Shown: positions 33,148 through 41,412 of the stretch, in pieces | Layout of the letters: every line of letters starts with the position of its first letter | How positions within the stretch are numbered: the stretch's first letter is position 1 | Assembly (NCBI RefSeq): GCF_943913955.1 | Contig: NZ_CALUAE010000009.1 | Span: 36,729 to 100,728, forward strand | Length of the DNA: 64,000 nucleotides | Reading direction: 5' to 3' | Origin: Mycolicibacterium bacteremicum | Lineage (GTDB): Bacteria > Actinomycetota > Actinomycetes > Mycobacteriales > Mycobacteriaceae | The notes under the pieces: model-generated | The model's input: the letters and a program-made list of their open reading frames with translations, nothing else | Database searches by the model: none | Told to the model about the DNA's origin: nothing | Program-made: the position numbers and the translations under genes

Positions 33148-35673
33148 ATGTTCGAACGATTTACCGACCGTGCCCGTCGGGTCGTCGTCCTGGCTCAAGA
33201 AGAAGCCCGGATGCTGAACCACAACTACATCGGCACCGAGCACATCCTGCTGGGTCTCATTCACGAAGGTGAGGGCGTAGCGGCCAAGTCGCTGGAGTCG
33301 CTGGGCATCTCCCTCGAAGGCGTGCGCAGCCAGGTCGAGGAGATCATCGGCCAGGGACAGCAGGCCCCCTCGGGCCACATCCCGTTCACCCCGCGCGCCA
33401 AGAAGGTGCTGGAACTCTCGCTGCGTGAGGCCCTGCAGCTCGGCCACAACTACATCGGCACCGAGCACATCCTGCTCGGGCTCATCCGCGAGGGTGAGGG
33501 CGTGGCCGCCCAGGTTTTGGTCAAGCTCGGCGCCGAACTGACCCGGGTGCGCCAGCAGGTGATCCAGCTGCTGAGCGGCTACCAGGGCAAGGAAGCCGCC
33601 GAGGCTGGTACCGGAGGCCGTGGTGGCGAGTCCGGCAACCCGTCGACCTCGCTGGTCCTCGACCAGTTCGGCCGCAACCTGACCGCCGCCGCCATGGAGG
33701 GCAAGCTCGATCCGGTCATCGGCCGTGAGAAGGAAATCGAGCGGGTCATGCAGGTGCTGAGCCGGCGCACCAAGAACAACCCGGTGCTGATCGGTGAGCC
33801 CGGCGTCGGCAAGACCGCCGTCGTGGAGGGCCTGGCCCAGGCCATCGTGCACGGCGAGGTCCCCGAGACGCTCAAGGACAAGCAGCTCTACACCCTGGAC
33901 CTGGGTTCGCTGGTTGCCGGCAGCCGCTACCGCGGTGACTTCGAGGAGCGCCTGAAGAAGGTGCTCAAGGAGATCAACACCCGCGGCGACATCATCCTGT
34001 TCATCGACGAGCTGCACACGCTCGTGGGTGCGGGTGCCGCTGAGGGCGCCATCGACGCCGCGAGCATCCTCAAGCCCAAGCTGGCCCGCGGCGAACTGCA
34101 GACCATCGGCGCGACCACCCTCGACGAGTACCGCAAGTACATCGAGAAGGACGCCGCCCTGGAGCGTCGCTTCCAGCCGGTGCAGGTCGGTGAGCCGACC
34201 GTCGAGCACACCATCGAGATCCTCAAGGGTCTGCGTGACCGCTACGAGGCCCACCACCGGGTGTCCATCACCGACGGTGCGCTGGTGGCCGCGGCCACCC
34301 TGGCCGACCGCTACATCAACGACCGGTTCCTGCCGGACAAGGCGATCGACCTGATCGACGAGGCCGGCGCCCGGATGCGCATCCGCCGGATGACCGCACC
34401 GCCGGACCTGCGCGAATTCGACGAGAAGATCGCCGACGCGCGCCGGGAGAAGGAGTCCGCGATCGACGCGCAGGACTTCGAGAAGGCCGCCAACCTGCGC
34501 GACCGGGAGAAGACCCTGGTCGGGCAGCGCGCCGAGCGGGAGAAGCAGTGGCGTTCCGGTGATCTGGACGTCGTCGCCGAGGTCGATGACGAGCAGATCG
34601 CCGAGGTGCTGGGCAACTGGACCGGCATCCCGGTTTTCAAGCTGACCGAGGCCGAGACCACGCGTCTGCTGCGCATGGAGGACGAGCTGCACAAGCGGAT
34701 CATCGGCCAGGAGGATGCCGTCAAGGCGGTCTCCAAGGCGATCCGCCGCACCCGTGCCGGCCTGAAGGACCCCAAGCGTCCGTCGGGCTCGTTCATCTTC
34801 GCCGGCCCGTCCGGTGTCGGTAAGACCGAGCTGTCCAAGGCGCTGGCGAACTTCCTGTTCGGCGACGACGACGCGCTCATCCAGATCGACATGGGCGAGT
34901 TCCACGACCGCTTCACCGCGTCGCGGCTCTTCGGTGCCCCTCCGGGCTACGTCGGCTACGAAGAGGGCGGCCAGCTCACCGAGAAGGTGCGCCGCAAGCC
35001 GTTCTCGGTGGTGCTGTTCGACGAGATCGAGAAGGCCCACCAGGAGATCTACAACACCCTGTTGCAGGTGCTGGAGGACGGTCGCCTCACCGACGGCCAG
35101 GGCCGCACGGTCGACTTCAAGAACACCGTGCTGATCTTCACCTCCAACCTGGGCACCTCCGACATCTCGAAGGCGGTCGGACTGGGCTTCACCCAGGGTG
35201 GCGGCGAGAACAACTACGAGCGGATGAAGCTCAAGGTGCACGACGAGCTGAAGAAGCACTTCCGCCCGGAGTTCCTGAACCGTATCGACGACATCATCGT
35301 GTTCCACCAGCTGACGCAGCAGGAGATCATCGAGATGGTCGACCTGATGATCGGCCGGGTCGGCAATCAGCTGCGGGCCAAGGACATGGAGATGGAGCTC
35401 ACCGACCAGGCGAAGGCGCTGCTGGCCAAGCGTGGCTTCGATCCGGTGCTGGGTGCGCGGCCGTTGCGTCGCACCATCCAGCGCGAGATCGAGGATCAGC
35501 TGTCCGAGAAGATCCTCTTCGAGGAGGTCGGACCGGGCCAGATCGTCACCGTCGACGTCGAGGGCTGGGACGGCGAGGGCGCCGGCGAGAACGCCAAGTT
35601 CACCTTCGCCGGCCGGCCCAAGTCGGCCGGGTCCACCGAGGACGCGGACCTGGCGGCCACGGTCGCCGAATAA
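33148..35673 (+). CDS. clpC1: ATP-dependent unfoldase ClpC1 of the Clp protease
   Basis: An 841-residue Hsp100 protein that unfolds substrates and feeds them to ClpP1P2. The N-terminal domain has its two repeats (each with HNYIGTEHILLGLI). The D1 ring has Walker A GEPGVGKT and the D2 ring GPSGVGKT, with a coiled-coil middle domain between (residues about 410-480). The N-terminal domain is the target of cyclomarin, ecumicin and rufomycin. It has no operon partner: convergent with cbiO behind a strong hairpin. Confidence 0.97.
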   Translation: MFERFTDRARRVVVLAQEEARMLNHNYIGTEHILLGLIHEGEGVAAKSLESLGISLEGVRSQVEEIIGQGQQAPSGHIPFTPRAKKVLELSLREALQLGHNYIGTEHILLGLIREGEGVAAQVLVKLGAELTRVRQQVIQLLSGYQGKEAAEAGTGGRGGESGNPSTSLVLDQFGRNLTAAAMEGKLDPVIGREKEIERVMQVLSRRTKNNPVLIGEPGVGKTAVVEGLAQAIVHGEVPETLKDKQLYTLDLGSLVAGSRYRGDFEERLKKVLKEINTRGDIILFIDELHTLVGAGAAEGAIDAASILKPKLARGELQTIGATTLDEYRKYIEKDAALERRFQPVQVGEPTVEHTIEILKGLRDRYEAHHRVSITDGALVAAATLADRYINDRFLPDKAIDLIDEAGARMRIRRMTAPPDLREFDEKIADARREKESAIDAQDFEKAANLRDREKTLVGQRAEREKQWRSGDLDVVAEVDDEQIAEVLGNWTGIPVFKLTEAETTRLLRMEDELHKRIIGQEDAVKAVSKAIRRTRAGLKDPKRPSGSFIFAGPSGVGKTELSKALANFLFGDDDALIQIDMGEFHDRFTASRLFGAPPGYVGYEEGGQLTEKVRRKPFSVVLFDEIEKAHQEIYNTLLQVLEDGRLTDGQGRTVDFKNTVLIFTSNLGTSDISKAVGLGFTQGGGENNYERMKLKVHDELKKHFRPEFLNRIDDIIVFHQLTQQEIIEMVDLMIGRVGNQLRAKDMEMELTDQAKALLAKRGFDPVLGARPLRRTIQREIEDQLSEKILFEEVGPGQIVTVDVEGWDGEGAGENAKFTFAGRPKSAGSTEDADLAATVAE

Positions 35674-35687
35674 TCTCGACCACGTGA

Positions 35688-35722
35688 ATCGGGCGGTCAC
35701 CCCATCGGGGTGGCCGCCCGAT
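35688..35722. terminator. Strong hairpin terminator between clpC1 and cbiO
   Basis: A 16-bp stem (35688-35703 with 35707-35722) contains one G-U-type mismatch and closes on a three-base loop ATC. It starts 14 bp after the clpC1 stop and ends 14 bp before the cbiO stop on the other strand, so it can serve both. No T-run follows, as usual in mycobacteria. Confidence 0.85.
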
Positions 35723-35736
35723 CCGCGTCTGCGGAG

Positions 35737-36537
35737 CTAGATCTGGTCGGGATGCAGCACGACACGTCCCAACGCGCGTGAGACGGCCGCACCCCACGGC
35801 ACCGTCAGCCGGGCACCGGCCAGCAGGGCGGCATCGGTGAGCAGATCGTGGGTGTTGCCGCGGTGCAGGGTGGCCACGCCCGTCGCCGATCCGAGCACCA
35901 GGCTTTCTTTCGACCAACTCCACGCCACATCGACATCGTGGGTGGCCAGCACGATGGCGGTACCGGCCCCGGCCAGTTCGGTGAGGGTGCCCAGCAGGTC
36001 CTCGACGGCCCGCGGATCGAGCCCGGCGGTGGCCTCGTCGAGCAGCAGGACCCGCGGCCGCATGGCGACGGCGCCGGCGATCGCCACCCGCTTGCGTTGC
36101 CCGAAGGACAGCTGATTCGGTGTCCGGTCGGCCAGCTCGGTGATGCCCAGGGCGGCCATCGCCTCATCGACGCGGGCCACGACCTCGGCGCGGTCGAGCC
36201 CGAGATTGGCCGGCCCGAAGGACACGTCCGCGCGGACGGTGGCCGCGACGATCTGGTCGTCGGGTTCCTGCAGGACCATCTGCACCCGGCTGCGCAGCCG
36301 GGTCCGGTCGGCGCGGGAGCCGGTCAGCGCCGAGCCGTCCAGCCGGACCTCCCCGGTGGTGGGTTTGGTCAGGCCCACCAGGATGCGCAGCAGCGTGGTC
36401 TTGCCGGTGCCGTTGGCACCCAGCAGGGCGATGCGCTGCCCGGGTCGCAGCGACAGGTCCACCGAGTCGAAGACCCGCGGCCCGCGCGGGTAGCCGAAAC
36501 CGACGCCGCCGAGGCCGAGCACCTCGTCGTCATCCAT
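35737..36537 (-). CDS. cbiO: Cobalt ECF transporter ATPase CbiO
   Basis: A 266-residue ATPase. Walker A is GANGTGKTT (around residue 34), the signature LSFGQRKRVAIAGA, Walker B VLLLDEATAGLD, and the switch histidine ATHD. LSFGQ instead of LSGGQ is typical of ECF-type ATPases. It energises the CbiMNQ membrane complex. ATG 36537 overlaps the end of cbiQ by 8 bp. It is the last gene of the leftward cbiM-N-Q-O operon. Confidence 0.93.
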   Translation of the reverse strand: MDDDEVLGLGGVGFGYPRGPRVFDSVDLSLRPGQRIALLGANGTGKTTLLRILVGLTKPTTGEVRLDGSALTGSRADRTRLRSRVQMVLQEPDDQIVAATVRADVSFGPANLGLDRAEVVARVDEAMAALGITELADRTPNQLSFGQRKRVAIAGAVAMRPRVLLLDEATAGLDPRAVEDLLGTLTELAGAGTAIVLATHDVDVAWSWSKESLVLGSATGVATLHRGNTHDLLTDAALLAGARLTVPWGAAVSRALGRVVLHPDQI

Positions 36538-37273
36538 GCCACACCCTCCACGTCAGAATCGATACGGCGGCAATCCCGCCGAGCAGTGCGATGATCGCGG
36601 CGATGCGGGCTCCGCGGACCGGGCGGTCCGTGGTGAGCACCGTCGTCATTCCCGGTTCGGCGCGCAGCGACATCGCCTCCGACATCGAGCGGGCCCGCTC
36701 GGTGGCGCGGACGAAGATCAACGCGGTCTGCGAGCCGATCGCATGGATCGCCACGCGCGGGGTGCGCAGGCCCAGCCGCAGCCCCACCGCCTCCCGGGCG
36801 GAGCGGGCGGATTGCACCAGGATGCCCACCAGCCGATAGGTCAGATCCGCGACGTGGCACAGCGGAGCGGGCACCCCGGCGCGGCGGGCCAGGTCGAGCA
36901 GGTCGGCCATCAACGTCGTCAACGCCAATCCGATGGTGGCTGCCGACGCGGCGATCGAGCGCAATGCGGTGTCGACGGCGAGGTCCAGCCCGCCCGGTTC
37001 CAGATGCGGCCCGCCGCGCAGGCTCACCGCGATCGGTACGGAGCCCAGCGCGATGAAGACGGCCGGTCCCAGCAGCACCAGCACGAACAGCCTGGCGCGT
37101 ACCCGGGCCAGCGCCAGTGTCACGACCGCGGTGGCCAGCAGCACCAGGGGCGCTGCGGTGCGCGGTGGCAACACCATCGCGCACAGCAGCAGCCCGCCGA
37201 AGAGCAGCAGTTTCTCGGCGGCCGGATCGGTAGACCACCGATTCTGTGCCGCACTGATCTCAAGCGGATTCAC
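36530..37273 (-). CDS. cbiQ: Cobalt ECF transporter T component CbiQ
   Basis: A 247-residue membrane protein, the scaffold of the ECF complex. It has several helices in the first two thirds and the cytoplasmic coupling helices with the Ala-Arg motif seen in ERARSMSEAMSLR, which bind CbiO. The gene lies 9 bp after cbiN and overlaps cbiO. The N terminus (MNPLEISAAQNRW) is consistent with the family. Confidence 0.88.
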   Translation of the reverse strand: MNPLEISAAQNRWSTDPAAEKLLLFGGLLLCAMVLPPRTAAPLVLLATAVVTLALARVRARLFVLVLLGPAVFIALGSVPIAVSLRGGPHLEPGGLDLAVDTALRSIAASAATIGLALTTLMADLLDLARRAGVPAPLCHVADLTYRLVGILVQSARSAREAVGLRLGLRTPRVAIHAIGSQTALIFVRATERARSMSEAMSLRAEPGMTTVLTTDRPVRGARIAAIIALLGGIAAVSILTWRVWHG

Positions 37274-37282
37274 GCCGGCGGA

Positions 37283-37645
37283 TCAGCCGTCGGCGGGGCC
37301 GCCCGGAGATGTCACGGCCACGGCCTCCTTGCGGCCGCGGTGCCGCCCGGCGTACCAGCCGATCGCACCGCCCAGGATCATGCCGCCGAGCCCGGCCTGG
37401 ATGGCGAACAGACCCGACTCGACCTCGCCGGGCAGTTCGCCGACCAGCGGGGCGAACCACGGCTCGTAGGTCGGGTGGATCTCGGTGATCACCGCTTCGG
37501 CCTGGCCGTCGGCGCCGCCGAATTCGGCCTCGGCGTCGCGCGAGTACCCGTAGAGCAGTGATCCGACCGCGATCACCACGGCCAGGGCGAGCAACCCGAC
37601 TGACAGCACGATCACGGAGCGTCCGTTGGAAGCGGGTGCAGTCAT
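37283..37645 (-). CDS. cbiN: Cobalt transporter accessory subunit CbiN
   Basis: A 120-residue protein with two membrane helices (about residues 9-31 and 82-99) and the conserved extracellular segment PGEVESGLFAIQAGLG. CbiN associates with CbiM and is needed for metal loading. ATG 37645 lies one base beyond the cbiM stop and matches the family start; the frame extends 19 codons upstream inside cbiM without similarity. Presence of CbiN rather than NikN-type partner favours cobalt over nickel. Confidence 0.9.
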   Translation of the reverse strand: MTAPASNGRSVIVLSVGLLALAVVIAVGSLLYGYSRDAEAEFGGADGQAEAVITEIHPTYEPWFAPLVGELPGEVESGLFAIQAGLGGMILGGAIGWYAGRHRGRKEAVAVTSPGGPADG

Positions 37646-37646
37646 G

Positions 37647-38366
37647 TCAGACCTCCTTGCGTTCGCCGACGGGCACTTCGTCGCCGGCTCCGGCCGGCAC
37701 ATCCTTGCCCTTCAAGAAGCCCAGGCTCAGCAGCTCGGAGGCGGCGACCTGCATCAGCACCCGCACGATCACCACGGTGATCAGGCCCTCGACGATGGCC
37801 AGCGGCACCTGGGTGACCGCGAAGACGCCCATGAACTCCGCGAAGCTCTCCCCGAAACCGCCCTCGGCGGCCGGGAAGGCCAGCGCCAGCTGGAAACTGG
37901 TGACGATGTAGGTGAACAGGTCGGCCACGAACGCCAGCGCGAACACCGCGGGCAGCACCCCGACACCGGCCTTGCGCAGCAGGTAGAAGACACCGAAACC
38001 GGCCCACGGTCCCGCGATCGCCATCGAGAATGCGTTCGCCCCGAGCGTGGTGATGCCGCCGTGGGCGAGCAACAGGGCCTGGAACAACAGGACGATGGTG
38101 CCCAGGAACGCCATCACCGGTGGCTTGAAGATGGCCGTGCCCAGACCGGTCCCGGTGGGATGGGAGCTCGATCCGGTCACCGATGGCAGCTTGATGGCCG
38201 ACATGACGAACGAGAACGCGCCCACCGCGGCGAGCAGCGGCCCGGCGGACGGGTGCTCCTTGACGGTGACGACGACTTGTCGGGCTCCGTAGATGACGAA
38301 CGGCGCTGCCGCGACGGTCCAACCGACCGCGTGCGCCGCGGGGAGAAATCCCTCTGCGATGTGCAT
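37647..38366 (-). CDS. cbiM: Cobalt ECF transporter substrate-binding subunit CbiM
   Basis: A 239-residue integral membrane protein. It must start at ATG 38366, because CbiM binds the metal with its free N terminus and second residue; the sequence begins MHIAEGFLP as in the family. The frame is open 49 codons upstream through the riboswitch, but that part is not coding. It has the conserved SSSHPTGTGLG loop with further metal-ligand histidine, and about six helices. First gene of cbiMNQO, under control of the cobalamin riboswitch. Confidence 0.95.
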   Translation of the reverse strand: MHIAEGFLPAAHAVGWTVAAAPFVIYGARQVVVTVKEHPSAGPLLAAVGAFSFVMSAIKLPSVTGSSSHPTGTGLGTAIFKPPVMAFLGTIVLLFQALLLAHGGITTLGANAFSMAIAGPWAGFGVFYLLRKAGVGVLPAVFALAFVADLFTYIVTSFQLALAFPAAEGGFGESFAEFMGVFAVTQVPLAIVEGLITVVIVRVLMQVAASELLSLGFLKGKDVPAGAGDEVPVGERKEV

Positions 38367-38414
38367 GATTGTCTGGTGTGCCTTTCTGCCCAGCACCTCG
38401 TGGGCATCGATGTC

Positions 38415-38605
38415 GGTGCTGCGGCCGGTCTCCTGGCTCACGGGCACACCAGACCATCGGCCTGACTCGCCGGAATCCGCCTTCCCGCCCACGCGATGCG
38501 CGAGCAGTGGCACTGATGGACGCCGACTTCCCGTTCACAGTGGCGAGGGCCGCCCCGGTTTCACACCGGGTTCCCGAACGCCGCAGCAGAGGGAGCATAC
38601 ATCCG
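38415..38605 (-). promoter_or_regulatory. Cobalamin (adenosylcobalamin) riboswitch
   Basis: On the minus strand the leader of cbiM shows the conserved cobalamin-riboswitch parts in order. The core hairpin CCGGTGTGAAACCGG and the GCCACTG element lie within 38536-38575. After a variable arm comes a perfect match to the B12-box consensus, AGCCAGGAGACCGGCC (38423-38438). The B12 box lies about 57 bp before the cbiM start. When B12 is abundant the RNA should fold to shut off the operon, so cobalt import is under end-product control. Confidence 0.93.
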
Positions 38606-38632
38606 CGGCCTGCGCCCCGGCCTGTGATGCGG

Positions 38633-39985
38633 CTAGCTGCTCTCCGGAATCAGACCGAAAGACTGGGTGGCGATCGACAGCAGCCAGGTGGCCGCGGTCA
38701 GGCTGCGGTACTCCGGCCAGTTGAGCTGATAGCTCACCACCCAGCCCTGTCTGCTGCGGTCCTCGGCGTACCAGCTGAAGGTCAGGTCGCCGGGCAGGTT
38801 GCCGCCCTTGGCGCCGACGTAACCCCACTTCGCCTTGTCCAGTTCGATGCCCGGGGTCGCCGAGAGGATGTCGCGCACCGGTCTCGCCGGGCCGGTGGCC
38901 GCGGCCTGCAGTGCGGCGTGCACCCGGCAGATGTCCATCGGGGTGCCGTACCACTCGATGCCGTACGGCGAGGCCGGTACGCGGGTGAGCATCGGATCCG
39001 GTTCATAGGGCTGGGTTCCGGTGCGCGCCAGCATGGCGGCCCGGTGCTGCGGCGAGGCCGTCTTCCATTCCTCGCGGACGTCCGGCTTGCCCCACCCGAT
39101 CGAGAACAATTGGTGCGCAGTGGGAAACGGCGTCATCGCCGACGGGTCATGATGGCCGGCCGCGACGAGCGCCCGTTCCAGGGCGCCGGGTCCCAGCCGC
39201 GCCATCAACATGTCGGTCGCCATGTTGTCGCTTGCCGAGATCATCTGTTGGGCAGCGGATTTGACCGATACCTTCGAGCCCGGTTCCAGCTCGTTGAAAC
39301 CCGCCGAGCCGACGGCCTTGTCCTCCTTGGTGATGGTCAGCTGCTCGTCCCAGGCCACGGTGCCCGCGTTGACGGCGTCGGCCAGCGCGAGCAGCACGTA
39401 GAGCTTGAAGATCGAGGCCAGTGGCATGGACCGGTCGACATCGGTGCCGGCCGCCGGCAGGCACCGGCCGTCGGACACCTTGGACACCTGATAGGCGAAG
39501 CCGGCGCCGGACTTCGCGATCTCGGCGTCGACATCGGACCACTGCCGGATACGCGGCGGCTCGACGGACACCTCGAAACGGTCCACCAGACCGCCGTCGC
39601 CGGTGCGCATCTCGATCTTCTGCTCGACGTTGTAGGTGTTGCGCACGTGCAGGGTGGCCTGCCCGGCGCCCAGCGAGATCGCGGTGACGGTGATGGGGCG
39701 ATCCGACCACAACCGGTCCATCGCACCGGCGACGAACTCGACCTGCTGCGGCGCGGCCAGGGTGGCCACCGGCACGACACCGATCGGCCAGTCGGAATTG
39801 ACCATGTCCAGCAGTTGTTTGGCACGCAGGCCCTGCGGGGTGTTGGTCTCGATGTGCATGCCGTAGGCGGCCTCGGCAACCGGCGGCCCGGTGTGGGCGC
39901 AGCCGGATCCCAGCACGGCGACCGCGGTCAGGAGCGCGGTGAACCCGAGTGCGCGCCGCGGCGAGCTACTTGCCAGTCCCCGCAA
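38633..39985 (-). CDS. lpqF: Lipoprotein LpqF, serine beta-lactamase/penicillin-binding fold
   Basis: A lipoprotein of about 450 residues corresponding to Rv3593. The signal peptide ends in a lipobox (VLGSGC). The C-terminal domain has class A beta-lactamase-like motifs: S-x-x-K in ASIFK, SDN in SASDN, and K-G-G in place of K-T-G (GAKGGNLPG). An N-terminal NTF2-like domain precedes it. TTG 39985 gives a normal 29-residue signal peptide; GTG 40021 would add 12 residues. Either overlaps mhuD. Whether it has beta-lactamase or transpeptidase activity is unknown. Confidence 0.87.
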   Translation of the reverse strand: MRGLASSSPRRALGFTALLTAVAVLGSGCAHTGPPVAEAAYGMHIETNTPQGLRAKQLLDMVNSDWPIGVVPVATLAAPQQVEFVAGAMDRLWSDRPITVTAISLGAGQATLHVRNTYNVEQKIEMRTGDGGLVDRFEVSVEPPRIRQWSDVDAEIAKSGAGFAYQVSKVSDGRCLPAAGTDVDRSMPLASIFKLYVLLALADAVNAGTVAWDEQLTITKEDKAVGSAGFNELEPGSKVSVKSAAQQMISASDNMATDMLMARLGPGALERALVAAGHHDPSAMTPFPTAHQLFSIGWGKPDVREEWKTASPQHRAAMLARTGTQPYEPDPMLTRVPASPYGIEWYGTPMDICRVHAALQAAATGPARPVRDILSATPGIELDKAKWGYVGAKGGNLPGDLTFSWYAEDRSRQGWVVSYQLNWPEYRSLTAATWLLSIATQSFGLIPESS

Positions 39986-40277
39986 CGTCCAACACAACCT
40001 CGAACTCCAGCAGCGAGGCACCGGTGGCGACCGGCTTGTTCTGCTGGCCGGCGTGCGCCTCGACCGCCGGGCCGCTGGCCCAGGCCTGGAAGGCCTCCTC
40101 GGACTCCCACTGGGTCACCACGAAGTAGCGGTCCTCGCCCTTGACCGGGCGCAGCAGCTGGAACCCGAGGAAACCGGGCTGGTTGTCGACGGCGTGGGCG
40201 CGATGGGCGAACCGCTTCTCCAGCTCCGGGCCTGCGTCGGCCGGGACCTCGATGGCGTTGATCTTCACGACGGGCAT
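39966..40277 (-). CDS. mhuD: Heme-degrading monooxygenase MhuD
   Basis: A 103-residue antibiotic-biosynthesis-monooxygenase-fold enzyme, IsdG/MhuD type, that opens host or recycled heme to mycobilin and frees iron. Residues important in M. tuberculosis MhuD (Rv3592) are in the same positions: N7, W66 and the heme ligand H75. Nearly the whole sequence agrees with that protein as I recall it. ATG 40277 starts the family consensus MPVVKINAIEVP. It overlaps lpqF, so heme use and the lipoprotein are co-expressed. Confidence 0.95.
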   Translation of the reverse strand: MPVVKINAIEVPADAGPELEKRFAHRAHAVDNQPGFLGFQLLRPVKGEDRYFVVTQWESEEAFQAWASGPAVEAHAGQQNKPVATGASLLEFEVVLDVAGTGK

Positions 40278-40318
40278 GGCATGAGGTTACCTGTGTCCGG
40301 CCGGGGCAGGATGACGGC

Positions 40319-41080
40319 ATGCGGACCGAACTTCTGACTGCGCGCGGCGGTACCGGGGCCCCGCTGGTCCTGGTGCACGGCCTGATGGGACGGGGCAGCA
40401 CCTGGTCGCGGCAGCTGCCGTGGCTGACCGCGCTGGGCGCCGTGTACACCTACGACGCGCCGTGGCACCGGGGCCGCGATGCCGACGATCCGCATCCGAT
40501 CAGCACCGAGCGGTTCGTCGAGGATCTGGGTCAGGCGGTGACCGAGCTCGGGCAGCCGGTGACGTTGATCGGGCATTCGATGGGCGGTCTGCACTCGTGG
40601 TGCCTGGCCGCGCAGCGCCCGGACCTGGTGACCGCCGTGGTGGTGGAGGACATGGCTCCAGATTTCCGCGGCCGCACGACCGGGCCGTGGGAGCCGTGGC
40701 TGCGGGCACTGCCGGTGGAGTTCGAGACCGCCGAGCAGGTGTACCGGGAATTCGGCCCGGTGGCCGGGCAGTACTTCCTGGAGGCGTTCGACCGCACGGA
40801 GACCGGGTGGCGGCTGCACGGTCACACCGCGCGTTGGATCGAGATCGCCGCCCAGTGGGGCACCCGCGAGTACTGGCAGCAGTGGCAGGCGGTGCGCGCG
40901 CCGGTGCTGCTGCTGGAGGCCGGCGGCACCGTCGCACCGCCCGGACAGATGCGGCGGATGCACGAAACCGGTTATCGGACAACCTATCTGGAGGTTCCGG
41001 GTGCCGGTCATCTGATCCATGATGATGCGCCGCAGGTGTATCGCGAGGCCGTCGAGGGGTTCTTAACGGCGCTCGCCTGA
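40319..41080 (+). CDS. Alpha/beta hydrolase (Rv3591c-like)
   Basis: A 253-residue cytoplasmic hydrolase. It has the oxyanion motif VHGLMGRGSTW, a nucleophile elbow GHSMGGLHSW (Ser), and the C-terminal histidine in PGAGHLIHDD. It stands divergent from mhuD (41 bp between starts) and corresponds to Rv3591c. The substrate is unknown. The 3' end overlaps that of the small membrane protein gene by 18 bp. Confidence 0.88.
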   Translation: MRTELLTARGGTGAPLVLVHGLMGRGSTWSRQLPWLTALGAVYTYDAPWHRGRDADDPHPISTERFVEDLGQAVTELGQPVTLIGHSMGGLHSWCLAAQRPDLVTAVVVEDMAPDFRGRTTGPWEPWLRALPVEFETAEQVYREFGPVAGQYFLEAFDRTETGWRLHGHTARWIEIAAQWGTREYWQQWQAVRAPVLLLEAGGTVAPPGQMRRMHETGYRTTYLEVPGAGHLIHDDAPQVYREAVEGFLTALA

Positions 41081-41341
41081 GGCGCTGGACGCGGGCCAGC
41101 TCGGGTGCTCGGAGAACCGGCTACGGATGGCGTCGATGTCGTGCTGGGTACGCAGCCCGTCGCGGTCCTCGGTGTGGTCGCTGCCGAAGAGTCGGCCGAC
41201 GAACGGGCCTGCCTGCTGGAACTGATCGAGGTGCAGGCGCAGGATGCCCGAGCGCCGGGCGGCGCGGCCGAGCGCGAAGGTGAGGGCGAACGGCGCGAGG
41301 AGGATGGCCGTGAGGGCGAGGTAGGTCAGTGCTGTAGTCAT
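41063..41341 (-). CDS. Small single-span membrane protein, unknown function
   Basis: A 92-residue protein not recognised as a known family. One strongly hydrophobic helix at residues 4-24 is followed by RAARR and then a hydrophilic tail with many charged residues. ATG 41341 opens it. An AT-rich 71-bp gap separates it from the divergent AraC-type regulator gene, which may control both. It could be spurious, but the frame has high GC at third positions and a clear membrane segment. Confidence 0.6.
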   Translation of the reverse strand: MTTALTYLALTAILLAPFALTFALGRAARRSGILRLHLDQFQQAGPFVGRLFGSDHTEDRDGLRTQHDIDAIRSRFSEHPSWPASSASGERR

Positions 41342-41412
41342 GGCAGTAATGCTCCGTAAATAAAGATCCAGCCAACAGTGGCAGGAATGACACGTTGGGA
41401 TAAAATGCTGCC

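Noticed and set aside
33073..35700. 875-codon open frame antisense to clpC1
   Set aside because: Same shadow effect; the composition mirrors clpC1 and no domain can be recognised.
37647..38513. N-terminally longer CbiM
   Set aside because: The added 49 codons are riboswitch RNA; CbiM requires its MHI N terminus for metal binding.
38633..39985. LpqF as a functional beta-lactamase
   Set aside because: The S-x-x-K and SDN motifs are present, but K-T-G is K-G-G and the protein has an extra domain; activity cannot be claimed from sequence.
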